From Rhodoplanes sp. Z2-YC6860 (GTDB lineage: Bacteria > Pseudomonadota > Alphaproteobacteria > Rhizobiales > Xanthobacteraceae), in assembly GCF_001579845.1 (NCBI RefSeq), contig NZ_CP007440.1:806001-870000 (forward strand): 64,000 nt of DNA, in the 5' to 3' direction. Position 1 is the first letter of the stretch, and the number at the start of each line of letters is the position of its first letter. The notes under the pieces are model-generated. The model was not told the DNA's origin. It worked only from the letters and a program-made list of their open reading frames with translations, and searched no databases. The position numbers were made by a program, and so were the translations under genes. This document shows positions 32,781-41,537 of the stretch, piece after piece.

Positions 32781-34211
32781 CTACGCGGCTTTGCGGATGG
32801 CCGGCAGATGGGTGGCAACCAGACCGAGGTCCTCGACGAAACGCCGGTACTCGCGGGCCTGCGCGTCGGCGTCGGGCACGCGCAGCAGAAAGGAGGGATG
32901 GACGGTGATCAGCCCGGCGCGGCCGCCGCTGAGCGTGGTCAGCCGGCCGCGCTCCCGCGAGATGGTGAGGCTGCGGCCGGTCATCGACCGCGCGGCGGTC
33001 GCGCCCAGCGCGACGATGAGTTCCGGCTTGATCAACTCGATCTCGCGCTCGACCCACCAGCGGCAATGATCGATCTCCGCGTTGTTCGGCGTCTTGTGAA
33101 TGCGGTGCTTGCCGCGTGGCTCGTATTTGAAATGCTTCACCGCATTGGTGACGTAAACCCGGGCGCGATCGATTCCGGCTTCGGCGAGCGCACGGTCGAA
33201 CATCTGACCGGCCGGGCCGACGAACGGGCGGCCGGCGAGGTCCTCCTGATCGCCCGGCTGTTCGCCGACGAACACGACGGCGGCATCGGCCGGGCCTTCG
33301 CCGAACACAGTCTGCGTCGCAGGCTTCCAAAGTGGGCAGCGCTGGCAAGCCGCAGCCTCGGTCTTGAGCGCTTCCAGCGTGCCGGCCTCGTGGCCCGGCG
33401 CGCTGTCCGGCTGCCAGCCCGCCGTGTTGCGTGGTGCGAGCGGTTCGGCTTCGATCATCCGCGCGGTACGCTGCCGAGCGCTCGCGAGGAGATCGGGAAT
33501 GAGCGGCGCCTCGGGAAGATTGTGCCAATACTTCTTCGGCATCTCGGCGCGTTGCATCGTGGGATTGGCGCGCGCCGGATTGAAGGTCGAACGGTAGTAA
33601 GCGCGCCACCAGTCCTCGACGTTGTCCTCGCGCGGCGCCTGATCGCGCGACACCGGCGGGCCGAACGACAGCGAGGAACCATCCCAATGCATTGCGCCGT
33701 CCGGTGTCAGGATCGACCAGCGGATCGCGGCGAAACGATCGACGAAGAACGACGACACATGGCGCAGGATGTGATGCTCCGGCTCGAACCAGGCGACGTG
33801 GCGCTCGCCGGCGTCGTCCTCGACACGCCGGAATCGCACGAACGCCGTCATCTTGTGGGTGTCGCGTCCGACCGACTTCTGCATCAACCGCAGCCGGTGT
33901 ACCAGCGGATCGGATGCGACCAGCAGGAGCGAGCGCTCGCCATGCGTCAGCCGCCACAAGAGCTTGTAGAGCAGAGCGAAGCGCTCCTGATCGCGATGGC
34001 AGATGACATCCTGCGCCAGCGGCGGAAAGCCGGCCGGCACCGAGATCGCCGCATCGGCCCGCGGCGGTGGAGCGGCGTTGCCGAACAGATCGATATCTCC
34101 GTCGACCTGCCATGAAATATCTTCGGGCGCGATTTCACCCGTGATGAAACCGCGAACAACGTCGCGAAACTCCTCGAACGAATCCTGCTGCTTTAACGCT
34201 ATTCGATACAT
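32781..34211 (-). CDS. udgX: UdgX-family uracil-DNA glycosylase fused to a DUF4130 domain
   Basis: A 476-residue fusion. The N-terminal half (to about 250) fits DUF4130. The C-terminal half is a family 4-like UDG: cysteines for an iron-sulfur cluster in AACQRCPLWK and further on, motif A GEQPGDQEDLAGRPFVGPAGQ, and the UdgX-specific loop. That loop, KRRIH in the mycobacterial enzyme, reads GKHRIHKTP here (near residue 365), keeping the His that becomes covalently joined to the uracil-site sugar. UdgX enzymes remain cross-linked to DNA after uracil removal. The next gene on the same strand, three bases upstream, is a radical SAM protein that habitually accompanies UdgX. Confidence 0.9.
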   Translation of the reverse strand: MYRIALKQQDSFEEFRDVVRGFITGEIAPEDISWQVDGDIDLFGNAAPPPRADAAISVPAGFPPLAQDVICHRDQERFALLYKLLWRLTHGERSLLLVASDPLVHRLRLMQKSVGRDTHKMTAFVRFRRVEDDAGERHVAWFEPEHHILRHVSSFFVDRFAAIRWSILTPDGAMHWDGSSLSFGPPVSRDQAPREDNVEDWWRAYYRSTFNPARANPTMQRAEMPKKYWHNLPEAPLIPDLLASARQRTARMIEAEPLAPRNTAGWQPDSAPGHEAGTLEALKTEAAACQRCPLWKPATQTVFGEGPADAAVVFVGEQPGDQEDLAGRPFVGPAGQMFDRALAEAGIDRARVYVTNAVKHFKYEPRGKHRIHKTPNNAEIDHCRWWVEREIELIKPELIVALGATAARSMTGRSLTISRERGRLTTLSGGRAGLITVHPSFLLRVPDADAQAREYRRFVEDLGLVATHLPAIRKAA

Positions 34212-34214
34212 GCA

Positions 34215-35432
34215 TCAGCCAAACAATGAGAGCTGCTTCGGCGGCGGTGCGAGCTTGGCGCGCAGATGCAGGTCGTCGAGAATGCGTGTCGGCCGGTGGT
34301 CGGCGGTGACGATGAACGCTCGCGCTCGTTTCACCGATCCGGCGAGCCGTGTGAGATCGTCAAGCCGGACTACTCGGTGCTGCCGCGCAACGATCAGCTT
34401 ATCGATGGCCTTGGTGCCAAGGCCGGGAATGCGCAGCAATTCCTCGCGGCTCGCGGTATTCACGTCGACCGGAAAGCGCTCGCGGTGCCGCAACGCCCAG
34501 GCGAGCTTGGGATCGATGTCGAGGTCGAGCATGCCGTCCGGCAAGCCACTCGTGAGCTCGTCGGTCGAAAAGCCGTAGAACCGGAACAGCCAGTCGGCTT
34601 GATAGAGTCTGTGCTCGCGCACGAGCGGTGCGGCTTTCACGGGAAGCGCGTGGCTTGCGTCTGGTATCGGGCTGAACGCGGAGTAATAGATCCGCTTCAG
34701 GCTGTAGTTCGCATAGAGATTGGCGCTGGTGCTGAGGATTGTGGTGTCTGGCGCACCGTCGGCGCCGACGATCATCTGCGTGCTCTGGCCGGCCGGCGCG
34801 AAGCGCGGCGCGCGATGATCGGCCAGTGTCTCGTCGATGCGCAGCCGCAACGAGCCCATCGTCTTGCGGATTGTCGCCGAGCGCTTCTCCGGCGCGAGTT
34901 TCGTCAGGCCGTTCTCGGTCGGCAACTCGACATTGATCGACACCCGGTCGGCATGGCGACCGGCTTCGGCGATCAGCTCCGGAGCCGCTTCGGGGATTGT
35001 CTTGAGATGGATGTAGCCGCGGAAACCGTGGGTTTCACGAAGCTCGCGGGCCACGCGTGTGATCTGCTCCATGGTGTAGTCCGGCGAGCGGATGATGCCG
35101 GAGGACAGGAACAGGCCTTCGATGTAGTTGCGGCGGTAGAAATTCAGCGTTAGCGACACCACCTCGTCCACGGTGAAGCGGGCGCGTTGCACGTTGCTGG
35201 AGCGGCGGTTGATGCAGTAGCTGCAGTCGAACACGCAGGCGTTGGTGAGCAGGATCTTCAGAAGCGAAACGCAACGGCCGTCTGGCGTGTAGGAATGACA
35301 GATGCCGCTGCCCGTGGTCGACCCGAGACCGCCGTCCCGCGAGTTTCGCTTCTCGGCGCCGGATGACGAACACGATGCATCGTATTTCGCCGCATCGGCG
35401 AGGATTTCGAGCTTCTGCAGGGTGTCGGGCAT
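34215..35432 (-). CDS. Putative DNA modification/repair radical SAM protein, UdgX partner
   Basis: A 405-residue radical SAM protein. The iron-sulfur motif CxxxCxxC is in [14 protein letters not shown] near residue 68, followed by [13 protein letters not shown] and [12 protein letters not shown]. Near the C-terminus a helix-hairpin-helix DNA-binding segment is visible: [22 protein letters not shown] (about residues 328-349). The last residues are KQLSLFG, in which QLSLF (400-404) fits the beta-sliding-clamp-binding pentapeptide. It lies three bases upstream of udgX, so the two are probably one operon. The chemical reaction is unknown; repair or processing of UdgX-linked damage is inference from association. 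Confidence 0.88.
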   Translation of the reverse strand: MPDTLQKLEILADAAKYDASCSSSGAEKRNSRDGGLGSTTGSGICHSYTPDGRCVSLLKILLTNACVFDCSYCINRRSSNVQRARFTVDEVVSLTLNFYRRNYIEGLFLSSGIIRSPDYTMEQITRVARELRETHGFRGYIHLKTIPEAAPELIAEAGRHADRVSINVELPTENGLTKLAPEKRSATIRKTMGSLRLRIDETLADHRAPRFAPAGQSTQMIVGADGAPDTTILSTSANLYANYSLKRIYYSAFSPIPDASHALPVKAAPLVREHRLYQADWLFRFYGFSTDELTSGLPDGMLDLDIDPKLAWALRHRERFPVDVNTASREELLRIPGLGTKAIDKLIVARQHRVVRLDDLTRLAGSVKRARAFIVTADHRPTRILDDLHLRAKLAPPPKQLSLFG

Positions 35433-35523
35433 CCGGTCCCCACTAACCCGAGTTTATGTTCTCTTTTTGTTCTTGTCGAGAGAAACAGTCAAGCCCGCTA
35501 GAACCACGCCCGGAGGTTCCCCC

Positions 35524-36276
35524 ATGCGCAGCGCCACATCCACGGTCGACAACGCCGAAGTCGCGCGGTTTTCCGCGATGGCCAGCGAATGGTGGGATCC
35601 GCGCGGCAAGATGGCGCCGCTGCACAAGTTCAATCCGGTCCGCATCGGCTATATCAGGGACCGCGCCGCCGACCACTTCGGGCGCGACGCCAAGCGGCTC
35701 GATTCGCTGAAATGGCTTCGCATCCTCGACATCGGCTGCGGCGGCGGCATCCTCAGCGAGCCGCTCGCCCGGCTCGGCGCCGAGATGGTGGGCGTCGATC
35801 CGGCGGAGGCTAACATTACCGCCGCACGTGCCCACGCCGAGCAGAGCGAGCTTGCGATCGACTATCGCTGCAGCACCGCCGAGGAATTGGTCGAGCAGCG
35901 CGAGCAGTTCGATCTGGTGCTGGCCATGGAGGTGGTCGAGCACGTCGCCGACGTCCCGCTGTTCGTGGGGTGCTGTGCCTCGCTGGTGAAGCCGGGCGGG
36001 CTGATGATCGCGGCGACGCTGAACCGCACGCTCAAGAGCTTTGCGCTCGCCATCGTGGGCGCCGAATACGTGCTGCGCTGGCTGCCGGTCGGCACGCACC
36101 GATGGGACAAGTTCGTCACTCCGAACGAGCTAGAGCTTGCCATGGAACAGAGCGGGCTCTCGTTCGCTCATGAGCAGGGCGTGATCTATAATTTGATCGC
36201 CGACCGCTGGCAGCTCTCATCCGATCTCGACGTCAATTACATGATGACGGCGGAAAAGGGCGGCCCGCTCGCTTGA
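35524..36276 (+). CDS. ubiG: Ubiquinone biosynthesis O-methyltransferase
   Basis: A 250-residue SAM-dependent enzyme that carries out both O-methylations of ubiquinone synthesis. The SAM site [20 protein letters not shown] is near residue 70, and the UbiG-typical N-terminal [21 protein letters not shown] (about 14-34) and C-terminal [10 protein letters not shown] are present. ATG 35524 is chosen because the conserved N-terminal block begins shortly after it and GGAGG lies eight bases upstream. It is divergent from the radical SAM gene with 91 bases between. Confidence 0.93.
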   Translation: MRSATSTVDNAEVARFSAMASEWWDPRGKMAPLHKFNPVRIGYIRDRAADHFGRDAKRLDSLKWLRILDIGCGGGILSEPLARLGAEMVGVDPAEANITAARAHAEQSELAIDYRCSTAEELVEQREQFDLVLAMEVVEHVADVPLFVGCCASLVKPGGLMIAATLNRTLKSFALAIVGAEYVLRWLPVGTHRWDKFVTPNELELAMEQSGLSFAHEQGVIYNLIADRWQLSSDLDVNYMMTAEKGGPLA

Positions 36277-36310
36277 CGCCCGCGCCATCCATGGCGTTAA
36301 CAAGCACGCC

Positions 36311-37210
36311 ATGATCGCCGCGAACCTTCTCTGGATACCCTTTACGCTCCTGGCCGCCGCCGGCCAGACCGCGCGCAACGCGATGCAGCGCGAGCTCACC
36401 GCGACGCTCGGCACAGTCGGCGCGACCCATGTGCGATTCTTGTTCGGCTTTCCGTTCGCGATCGTTTTCCTGATCGGCGTCGTGCTGGCGACAGGCCAGT
36501 CGTTGCCCACGCCGCCTGCGATCTTCTGGCCTTGGGCGGTGCTCGGCGCCGGTGCGCAGATCGTCGCCACCGCGCTGATGCTTGCGACCATGAACGACCG
36601 CTCTTTCGTCGTCACCATCGCCTACATCAAGACCGAAGCCATCCAGGCCGCGCTGTTCGGCCTGATCTTCCTGGGCGATCCGCTGACCATCGGCATGGCG
36701 GTCGCGATCCTGATCGCAACAGCGGGCGTCGTCGTGATGTCGCTCAAGGGCAAGGGCGCTCTCGAAGGCGGCTATCGGCCGGTGCTGCTCGGGCTATTGT
36801 CAGGCGGTACGTTCGCGATCTCGGCGGTGGGCTATCGCGGCGCGATCCTGTCCCTCGGGCTGCCGAGCTTCGTGCTGTCCGCGACTTTCACGCTGACGAT
36901 TGGCATCCTTCTGCAGGCCGGATTGCTGACGATCTATCTGGCGCTGCGTGATCGCGCGGTGATCAGCGCGATCGTCAAAGCCTGGCGGCCGTCGCTGTTC
37001 GCGGGCTTCATGGGCGCGACCGCATCCGAGTTCTGGTTTCTGGCTTTCGCGCTGACCAGCGTCGCCAATGTGCGCACCCTTGCGCTGGTCGAGGTTTTGT
37101 TCGCCCAGGCGATCTCACTGTTCGCGTTCAAGCAGAAGATCGTGCCGCGCGATGCACTTGGCGTCGTGCTGATCGTCGTGGGTTGCGCCTTGTTGATCTG
37201 GGCGCAATAG
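36311..37210 (+). CDS. EamA/DMT family transporter
   Basis: A 299-residue inner-membrane protein with about ten hydrophobic segments, arranged as the two five-segment repeats of drug/metabolite transporters. The second repeat begins near residue 155 (RPVLLGLLSGGTFAISAVGY) and ends with ALVEVLFAQAISLFAFKQKI, a conserved EamA-type segment, and a final ALGVVLIVVGCALL. It follows ubiG after 34 bases. Substrate not predictable; such proteins commonly export metabolites or amino acids. Confidence 0.83.
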   Translation: MIAANLLWIPFTLLAAAGQTARNAMQRELTATLGTVGATHVRFLFGFPFAIVFLIGVVLATGQSLPTPPAIFWPWAVLGAGAQIVATALMLATMNDRSFVVTIAYIKTEAIQAALFGLIFLGDPLTIGMAVAILIATAGVVVMSLKGKGALEGGYRPVLLGLLSGGTFAISAVGYRGAILSLGLPSFVLSATFTLTIGILLQAGLLTIYLALRDRAVISAIVKAWRPSLFAGFMGATASEFWFLAFALTSVANVRTLALVEVLFAQAISLFAFKQKIVPRDALGVVLIVVGCALLIWAQ

Positions 37211-37224
37211 CCGCCGCAGCGTCG

Positions 37225-37716
37225 TCAGTTGTGTTCGTCAGGCAGCATTGGCAGCGGGTGAAACTCGATGCCCTCGTCGGCCAGTTCCTTGGCCTCCTGC
37301 GGCGAAGCCTCGCCGTAGATCGAGCGGTGCTCGATGTCGCCGTAGTGCATCTTGCGCGCTTCTTCGGGAAACTTGCCGCCGACATTCTCGGCGTTCTTGG
37401 TCAAATGGTCGCGCAATTCCTTGAGCTTGGTCCGGAACTCGCGCTCCTGCGGCGACATCATCGCCACCGGCGCTTTGTTCTCGACGGGAGCCGGCGCCTC
37501 GGTGGCCGGCGCGGCCGCGGGCACCGCGATCTCGGTCGAGCCTTTGCGGGTGCCGCGGCCGAGCGAGGGCGCCATCAGCGCCTTCTCGACCTTCTCCGAG
37601 CCACAGGACGGGCAGGTCACAAGCCCGCGCTTTGACTGCTTGTCGTAGTCGGCGGAGTTCTTGAACCAGATTTCGAAATCGTGCTTGCGCTCGCAAACGA
37701 GCGAGTAACGGATCAT
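37225..37716 (-). CDS. DUF1178 family protein
   Basis: A 163-residue protein of the conserved DUF1178 family. The N-terminus MIRYSLVCERKHDFEIWFKN and the pair CPSCGS near residue 35 form a zinc-ribbon-like start. The central Pro/Ala-rich linker is variable, and the C-terminal half has the conserved FPEEARKMHYGDIEHRSIYG (about 118-137) and EAKELADEGIEFHPLP. Its start overlaps the nitrilase stop (ATGA). The function is not known; in related genomes it is regularly found with nitrilase and grxC genes, as here. Confidence 0.9.
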   Translation of the reverse strand: MIRYSLVCERKHDFEIWFKNSADYDKQSKRGLVTCPSCGSEKVEKALMAPSLGRGTRKGSTEIAVPAAAPATEAPAPVENKAPVAMMSPQEREFRTKLKELRDHLTKNAENVGGKFPEEARKMHYGDIEHRSIYGEASPQEAKELADEGIEFHPLPMLPDEHN

Positions 37717-38603
37717 GCCGGACCTCTGATGGCCCGAAGATGGGTCGGCTCGGCCAGGGGTTCAACCACCTCGAAGCGCCGGCCGTGCTGCAGCGACGGC
37801 ACCCGGCTGCGGGCCGCGACCACCTCGGCGGGATCGACCTCGGCGAAGATCACGCCGGGCTCGGTACCGCCTTCGGCGACGATGCGGCCCCAGGGATCGA
37901 CCACCAGAGAGTGCCCATAGGTCTCGCGGCCGTTCTCGTGCTTGCCGCCTTGCGCGGCCGCGAGCACGTAGCAGCCGTTCTCGATGGCCCGCGCGCGATT
38001 GAGCACATGCCAATGCGCCTCGCCGGTCTGCTGCGTGAAGGCCGACGGGATCGCCAGGAACGAGGCGCCGGCTTCGGCCAGGGCCCGGTAGAGCGCGGGA
38101 AAGCGCAGGTCGTAGCAGATCGTGAGCCCGAGCCGCCCCCAGGGCAGATCGTGCAGCGCCGCCAGCTCGCCCGGCCGATAGCTCCGCGATTCGCGATAGC
38201 TCTCGCCATTGGCGAGGTCGACGTCGAACATGTGGACCTTGTCGTAGCGCGCCGCGATCTCGCCGTGCGGGTCGATCAGGAAGGAACGGTTCGCCGCTTT
38301 GTCGGGTGTGGCCTTCACGGCGAGCGAGCCGATGTGAAGATAGATCGCGAACTGCCGCGCCAGCTCGCGAAACATCGCAAGGCTCGCGTCGTTCTCCTCC
38401 GGCGCGATGGTGGCGAGCAGCTTGTCGCGGCTCACCTCCATGATGTTGGTCATCTCCGGCGTTTGCACATAGCTGGCGCCGCCTTCCTTGGCCTCACCGA
38501 TCAGCTTCACGACGGCATCGAGATTGACGGCGGGCGTGCGGCCCGATCGCGTCTGGATGAGACCGACGCGGAACGTCGAGCCCTTGCCGGATTCCCCGGT
38601 CAC
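37713..38603 (-). CDS. Carbon-nitrogen hydrolase (nitrilase superfamily)
   Basis: A 296-residue cytoplasmic hydrolase. The Glu-Lys-Cys catalytic triad is visible: Glu in TPEMTN near residue 49, Lys in RYDKVHMFDVD near 119, and Cys in LTICYDLRFP near 155. The sequence fits the Nit1/Nit2-like branch, which includes deaminated-glutathione amidase and omega-amidase. It overlaps both neighbours by four bases, giving a grxC-nitrilase-DUF1178 operon. Location beside glutaredoxin makes a glutathione-repair role (deaminated glutathione amidase) attractive, but this is inference. Confidence 0.9.
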   Translation of the reverse strand: MTGESGKGSTFRVGLIQTRSGRTPAVNLDAVVKLIGEAKEGGASYVQTPEMTNIMEVSRDKLLATIAPEENDASLAMFRELARQFAIYLHIGSLAVKATPDKAANRSFLIDPHGEIAARYDKVHMFDVDLANGESYRESRSYRPGELAALHDLPWGRLGLTICYDLRFPALYRALAEAGASFLAIPSAFTQQTGEAHWHVLNRARAIENGCYVLAAAQGGKHENGRETYGHSLVVDPWGRIVAEGGTEPGVIFAEVDPAEVVAARSRVPSLQHGRRFEVVEPLAEPTHLRAIRGPA

Positions 38604-38869
38604 GATGCGGCTTGCCCGTTGAGCAGCGGATCGAGTCCGCCGGTGCCATCGAGCTCATAGAGATCGTCGCAGCCGCCGACATGCGTCGCGCCAATGAAGA
38701 TCTGCGGCACCGTGGTCCGGCCGTTGGCGCGCTCGGTCATCTGCCGCCGCAGGTCGCGGTCGCGGCTGACGTCGATCTCGGTGAAGGCGACGTTCTTCTT
38801 CTTCAGAAGCGCCTTGGCATCGAGGCAATAGGGGCAGAACGGCGTGGTGTAGATTTCGACGGGCGACAT
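38600..38869 (-). CDS. grxC: Glutaredoxin 3
   Basis: An 89-residue dithiol glutaredoxin that reduces disulfides or protein-glutathione mixed disulfides with electrons from glutathione. The active site CPYC is at residues 12-15. The cis-Pro is in RTTVPQIFIG, and GGCDDLYEL is the glutathione-binding GG[CS]DD region. ATG 38869 is chosen because the family starts two to three residues before the first strand; an upstream ATG would add 11 residues. Its stop overlaps the nitrilase start. Confidence 0.95.
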   Translation of the reverse strand: MSPVEIYTTPFCPYCLDAKALLKKKNVAFTEIDVSRDRDLRRQMTERANGRTTVPQIFIGATHVGGCDDLYELDGTGGLDPLLNGQAAS

Positions 38870-38907
38870 GGCGGTTTCACGAATGGCTGCGCAAAGCGGC
38901 AACTAGT

Positions 38908-39702
38908 TTATATGGGCGCTTGCACCGCGTCGACAACCCGCGCGAACACCAGGAGGTCGACGTTGCTGGCGCCGGCCCGCAACAGCGCGCGGGCGCAGGC
39001 GTCGGAGGTGGCGCCCGAGGTCAAGACATCGTCGATCAGCACCACGCGCCGGCCGGCCACCTCGGCCTTGTGGTCCGGCGGTACGCGGAACGCGCCCTGC
39101 ACATTTTGTGCGCGCTCGGACTGGGTGAGGCCGACCTGCTGTGCGGTGGCCTTGATGCGCTTGATCGCCGCATCGGCCACCGGGACGCCGGATTCCTGCG
39201 AAATCGTCTTGGACAGCAAAGCGGACTGGTTGAAGCGCCGTCCCCAAAGTCTTCGCCAATGCAGCGGCACGGGGATCAGGGCGTCCGCGTCTTTGAGAAG
39301 CTCATGGCCGGCGCGCGCCATCCAGCGTCCCATGACCGGCGCCAGGTCGAGCCGGTCGCCGTATTTCAGCGCGTGCACCAGGGCGCGGGCGATGTCGTCA
39401 AAGCGCACCGCGGCCCGTGCCCGGTTATAGGCCGGCGGATCGGAGATGGCCTGCATCGACAGCACGCCCGGGCCGGGATCATACGCAAAAGGGATGCCCA
39501 GCCGCTCGCAATAGGGCGGCGCGATCATCGTCAGCTTGGACCAGCATGAGGGGCAGAGCCCGCCGTCGCGCACCTGTTCACGGCAGGCCGGGCACAATGT
39601 CGGCAGAGCAATGTCGAGCGCACGGCCGAAAATCGCTCGAAACGGGGCCGCCACACGGGTTAACGCCCCGGCGTTCTCGGTCTTTGCGGATGGCTGTTGC
39701 AC
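38908..39702 (-). CDS. comF: ComF family protein (phosphoribosyltransferase fold)
   Basis: A 264-residue protein with an N-terminal double zinc ribbon (CPACREQ and CPSCWSK near residues 37-53) followed by a PRTase domain. Hallmarks are the DIARALVHALKYGDR segment, PVPLHWRRLWGRRFNQS and the PRPP-binding VVLIDDVLTSGATSDACA near 215. ComF is needed for DNA uptake in competent bacteria, but in Alphaproteobacteria its role is less clear. It is upstream of grxC, with 38 bases between, and is divergent from a methyltransferase. Confidence 0.92.
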   Translation of the reverse strand: MQQPSAKTENAGALTRVAAPFRAIFGRALDIALPTLCPACREQVRDGGLCPSCWSKLTMIAPPYCERLGIPFAYDPGPGVLSMQAISDPPAYNRARAAVRFDDIARALVHALKYGDRLDLAPVMGRWMARAGHELLKDADALIPVPLHWRRLWGRRFNQSALLSKTISQESGVPVADAAIKRIKATAQQVGLTQSERAQNVQGAFRVPPDHKAEVAGRRVVLIDDVLTSGATSDACARALLRAGASNVDLLVFARVVDAVQAPI

Positions 39703-39833
39703 GGGATCGAAGGCTACCGCTGATATGAGGCCGCCTCAATGACGTTCGCGCTGGCGAACCCTAGGCGCGTTCACGCGCGTGTTCGATGCGCCGCGGTCTC
39801 GCCGCCGCTCGTCCGCCTCCCTACAATAAGTCC

Positions 39834-40766
39834 ATGTCCGAACAGCCGACGTCGCACCCCGTGATCTTCGACCGCGCGCTGCTGTGCGCGCGCCGCGCGC
39901 GGGCTTGGCGGCTTGGTGCCGAAACCTTTCTGATCGACCGGGTGGCCGAAGACCTTGCCGGCCGGCTGTCGGCGGTGCTTCGGACTTTCGATGTCGCGGC
40001 CGATGTCGGCACGCCGACGGATGCCGTGCGATGGGCATTGGCTGGACGAGCTACGACCATTGTCACCACATCCGTTCATTCCCGCTTTCGCGGGGACGAA
40101 CGGGGAGGGAGCACGGAATCGACACCAGCGTTGACCGTCGCGGCCGACGAGGAGGCATTGCCGTTCCGCGACGGCTCGCTCGATCTCGTGGTCTCGGGAC
40201 TGGCGCTGCAGTTCGTCAACGATCTGCCGGGCGCGCTGATCCAGATCCGCCGCGCGCTGAAGCCGGACGGGTTGTTTCTCGCAGCCCTCATCGGCGGCGA
40301 CAGCCTGACCGAGTTGCGCGCAGCCTTCGCGCAGGCCGAGAGCGAGGTCGAAGGCGGCGTCTCGCCCCGCATTGCGCCGTTTGCCGATCTGCGCGATCTC
40401 GGCGCGCTGCTGCAGCGCGCGGGCTTCGCGCTGCCGGTCACCGACATCGATCGCGTGACCGTGCGATACGCATCGCCCCTGGCCTTGATGCATGACCTGC
40501 GTCGCATGGGCGCGACCAATGTGCTGACCGAGCGCCGGAGGAAGCCGTTGCGGCGCGCCACGCTGCAGCGGTTGTTCGAAATCTATGCCGAACGATTCGC
40601 CGATGCGGATGGCCGTATCCGCGCCACCTTCGAGATCGTCTGGCTGTCGGGCTGGGCGCCGCACGAGAGCCAACAACAGCCGCTGAAGCCTGGCTCGGCT
40701 AAAACGCGGCTCGCCGACGCGCTGCGCACCGCCGAAATCCCGGCCGGAGAAAAGGCCGGCGGCTGA
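39834..40766 (+). CDS. BioC/NDUFAF5-like SAM methyltransferase with an in-frame repeat insertion
   Basis: A 310-residue protein resembling the alphaproteobacterial BioC/NDUFAF5-type methyltransferases. Features are the N-terminal VIFDRALLCARRARAWR, ALPFRDGSLDLVVSGLALQFVNDLPGAL, FLAALIGGDSLTELRAAF and ASPLALMHDLRRMGATN. The expected SAM-binding glycine motif is poor or missing. Between the first strand region and the ADEEALPF block is a stretch TTSVHSRFRGDERGGSTEST encoded by a palindromic repeat (40072-40103). The frame is kept, so the protein may still fold. ATG 39834 is preferred to 39786 on the family start. Gene is divergent from comF. Confidence 0.8.
   Translation: MSEQPTSHPVIFDRALLCARRARAWRLGAETFLIDRVAEDLAGRLSAVLRTFDVAADVGTPTDAVRWALAGRATTIVTTSVHSRFRGDERGGSTESTPALTVAADEEALPFRDGSLDLVVSGLALQFVNDLPGALIQIRRALKPDGLFLAALIGGDSLTELRAAFAQAESEVEGGVSPRIAPFADLRDLGALLQRAGFALPVTDIDRVTVRYASPLALMHDLRRMGATNVLTERRRKPLRRATLQRLFEIYAERFADADGRIRATFEIVWLSGWAPHESQQQPLKPGSAKTRLADALRTAEIPAGEKAGG
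40072..40103. repeat. 32-nt palindromic repeat inside a coding sequence
   Basis: CCGTTCATTCCCGC (40072-40085) and GCGGGGACGAACGG (40090-40103) form a 14-bp stem around TTTC with one G-T pair and one mismatch. It lies in frame in the methyltransferase gene and reads Ser-Val-His-Ser-Arg-Phe-Arg-Gly-Asp-Glu. The sequence type (CATTCCCGC...GCGGG) is that of common alphaproteobacterial intergenic palindromes, here inside a gene. Confidence 0.75.
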
Positions 40767-40789
40767 AGCCCACTCGTCCGCGGCCTGCG

Positions 40790-40984
40790 CTACGGAAACA
40801 GCAAGGCGATCTTGTCGTAGAATGTGCTTTTGAGCGTCGATCCGACGCCGTTCACCACGCCGACAACGGCGACGGCGACGCCTGCTGCGACGATCGCGTA
40901 TTCGATGGCAGTGGTGCCGTTTTCATCGGCTCGAAAGCGCGTCAGGCTGTGCCGTGCGCGATCGCAGAGTGTCTCGACTGTCAT
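40790..40984 (-). CDS. Flp family type IVb pilin
   Basis: A 64-residue prepilin. The N-terminal leader is short and polar. The processing region is RADENGTTAIEYAIVAAGVAVAVV, with the conserved Gly-x-x-x-x-Glu-Tyr pattern (Glu5 and Tyr6 of the mature pilin) followed by a single hydrophobic helix. ATG 40984 is chosen over a GTG 12 bases upstream. Flp pilins are assembled by the Tad system; no tad or cpa genes are in the window, so this is an orphan pilin copy. It ends 23 bases from the end of the convergent methyltransferase gene. Confidence 0.85.
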   Translation of the reverse strand: MTVETLCDRARHSLTRFRADENGTTAIEYAIVAAGVAVAVVGVVNGVGSTLKSTFYDKIALLFP

Positions 40985-41012
40985 CGCCGCCCTCACTCCT
41001 CACTCACTTGGG

Positions 41013-41417
41013 TCACAGCAGCGTCGTCAGGTGGGCGATCAGCGGTTCGTCCGCCGGCGGCATTTTGTATTCGCGAAGCCTGTTGGGCCGCACCCAGGCC
41101 AGCCTTTGTCCCTCCTGAGCCGTGACGTTTCCCTCCCAGCGCCGGCATACGAACAGCGGCATCAGAAGATGGAAGTCCGGATAGGCGTGGCTCGCGAAGG
41201 TGAGCGGCGCCAGGCACGGCTCTTTGACGACGATACCGAGCTCCTCCTTCAACTCCCGGATCAGCGTTTCCTCGGGCCGTTCGCCGGCCTCGATCTTGCC
41301 GCCGGGAAATTCCCATAGCCCCGCCATGGACTTTCCGGCGGGGCGTTCGGCGAGCAACACGCGTCCGTCGGTATCGATCAGGGCGCACGCAACAACCAGA
41401 ACGAGTTTGATGGTCAC
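41013..41417 (-). CDS. mutT: 8-oxo-dGTP diphosphatase (MutT)
   Basis: A 134-residue Nudix hydrolase that removes oxidised dGTP from the nucleotide pool. The Nudix box runs GGKIEAGERPEETLIRELKEELG, with the conserved Gly, Glu, Arg-Glu and Glu-Glu positions (residues about 38-60). The N-terminal VVACALIDTDGRVLLAERPAGKSMAGLWEFPGG is typical of MutT (only short parts are diagnostic). It is 120 bases downstream of argJ on the same strand, a pairing seen in related genomes. Confidence 0.92.
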   Translation of the reverse strand: MTIKLVLVVACALIDTDGRVLLAERPAGKSMAGLWEFPGGKIEAGERPEETLIRELKEELGIVVKEPCLAPLTFASHAYPDFHLLMPLFVCRRWEGNVTAQEGQRLAWVRPNRLREYKMPPADEPLIAHLTTLL

Positions 41418-41537
41418 GAGCCCAGCCTCGACTGTAGACAGTGTCAGTTAAAGGGAACTCAACCGGGGGGCGTAATTCAAACAGGCCCACCGCGCCGGTT
41501 AACCCGGGGCTAATCCGGCACCGAAGAGTTTAGCCGA

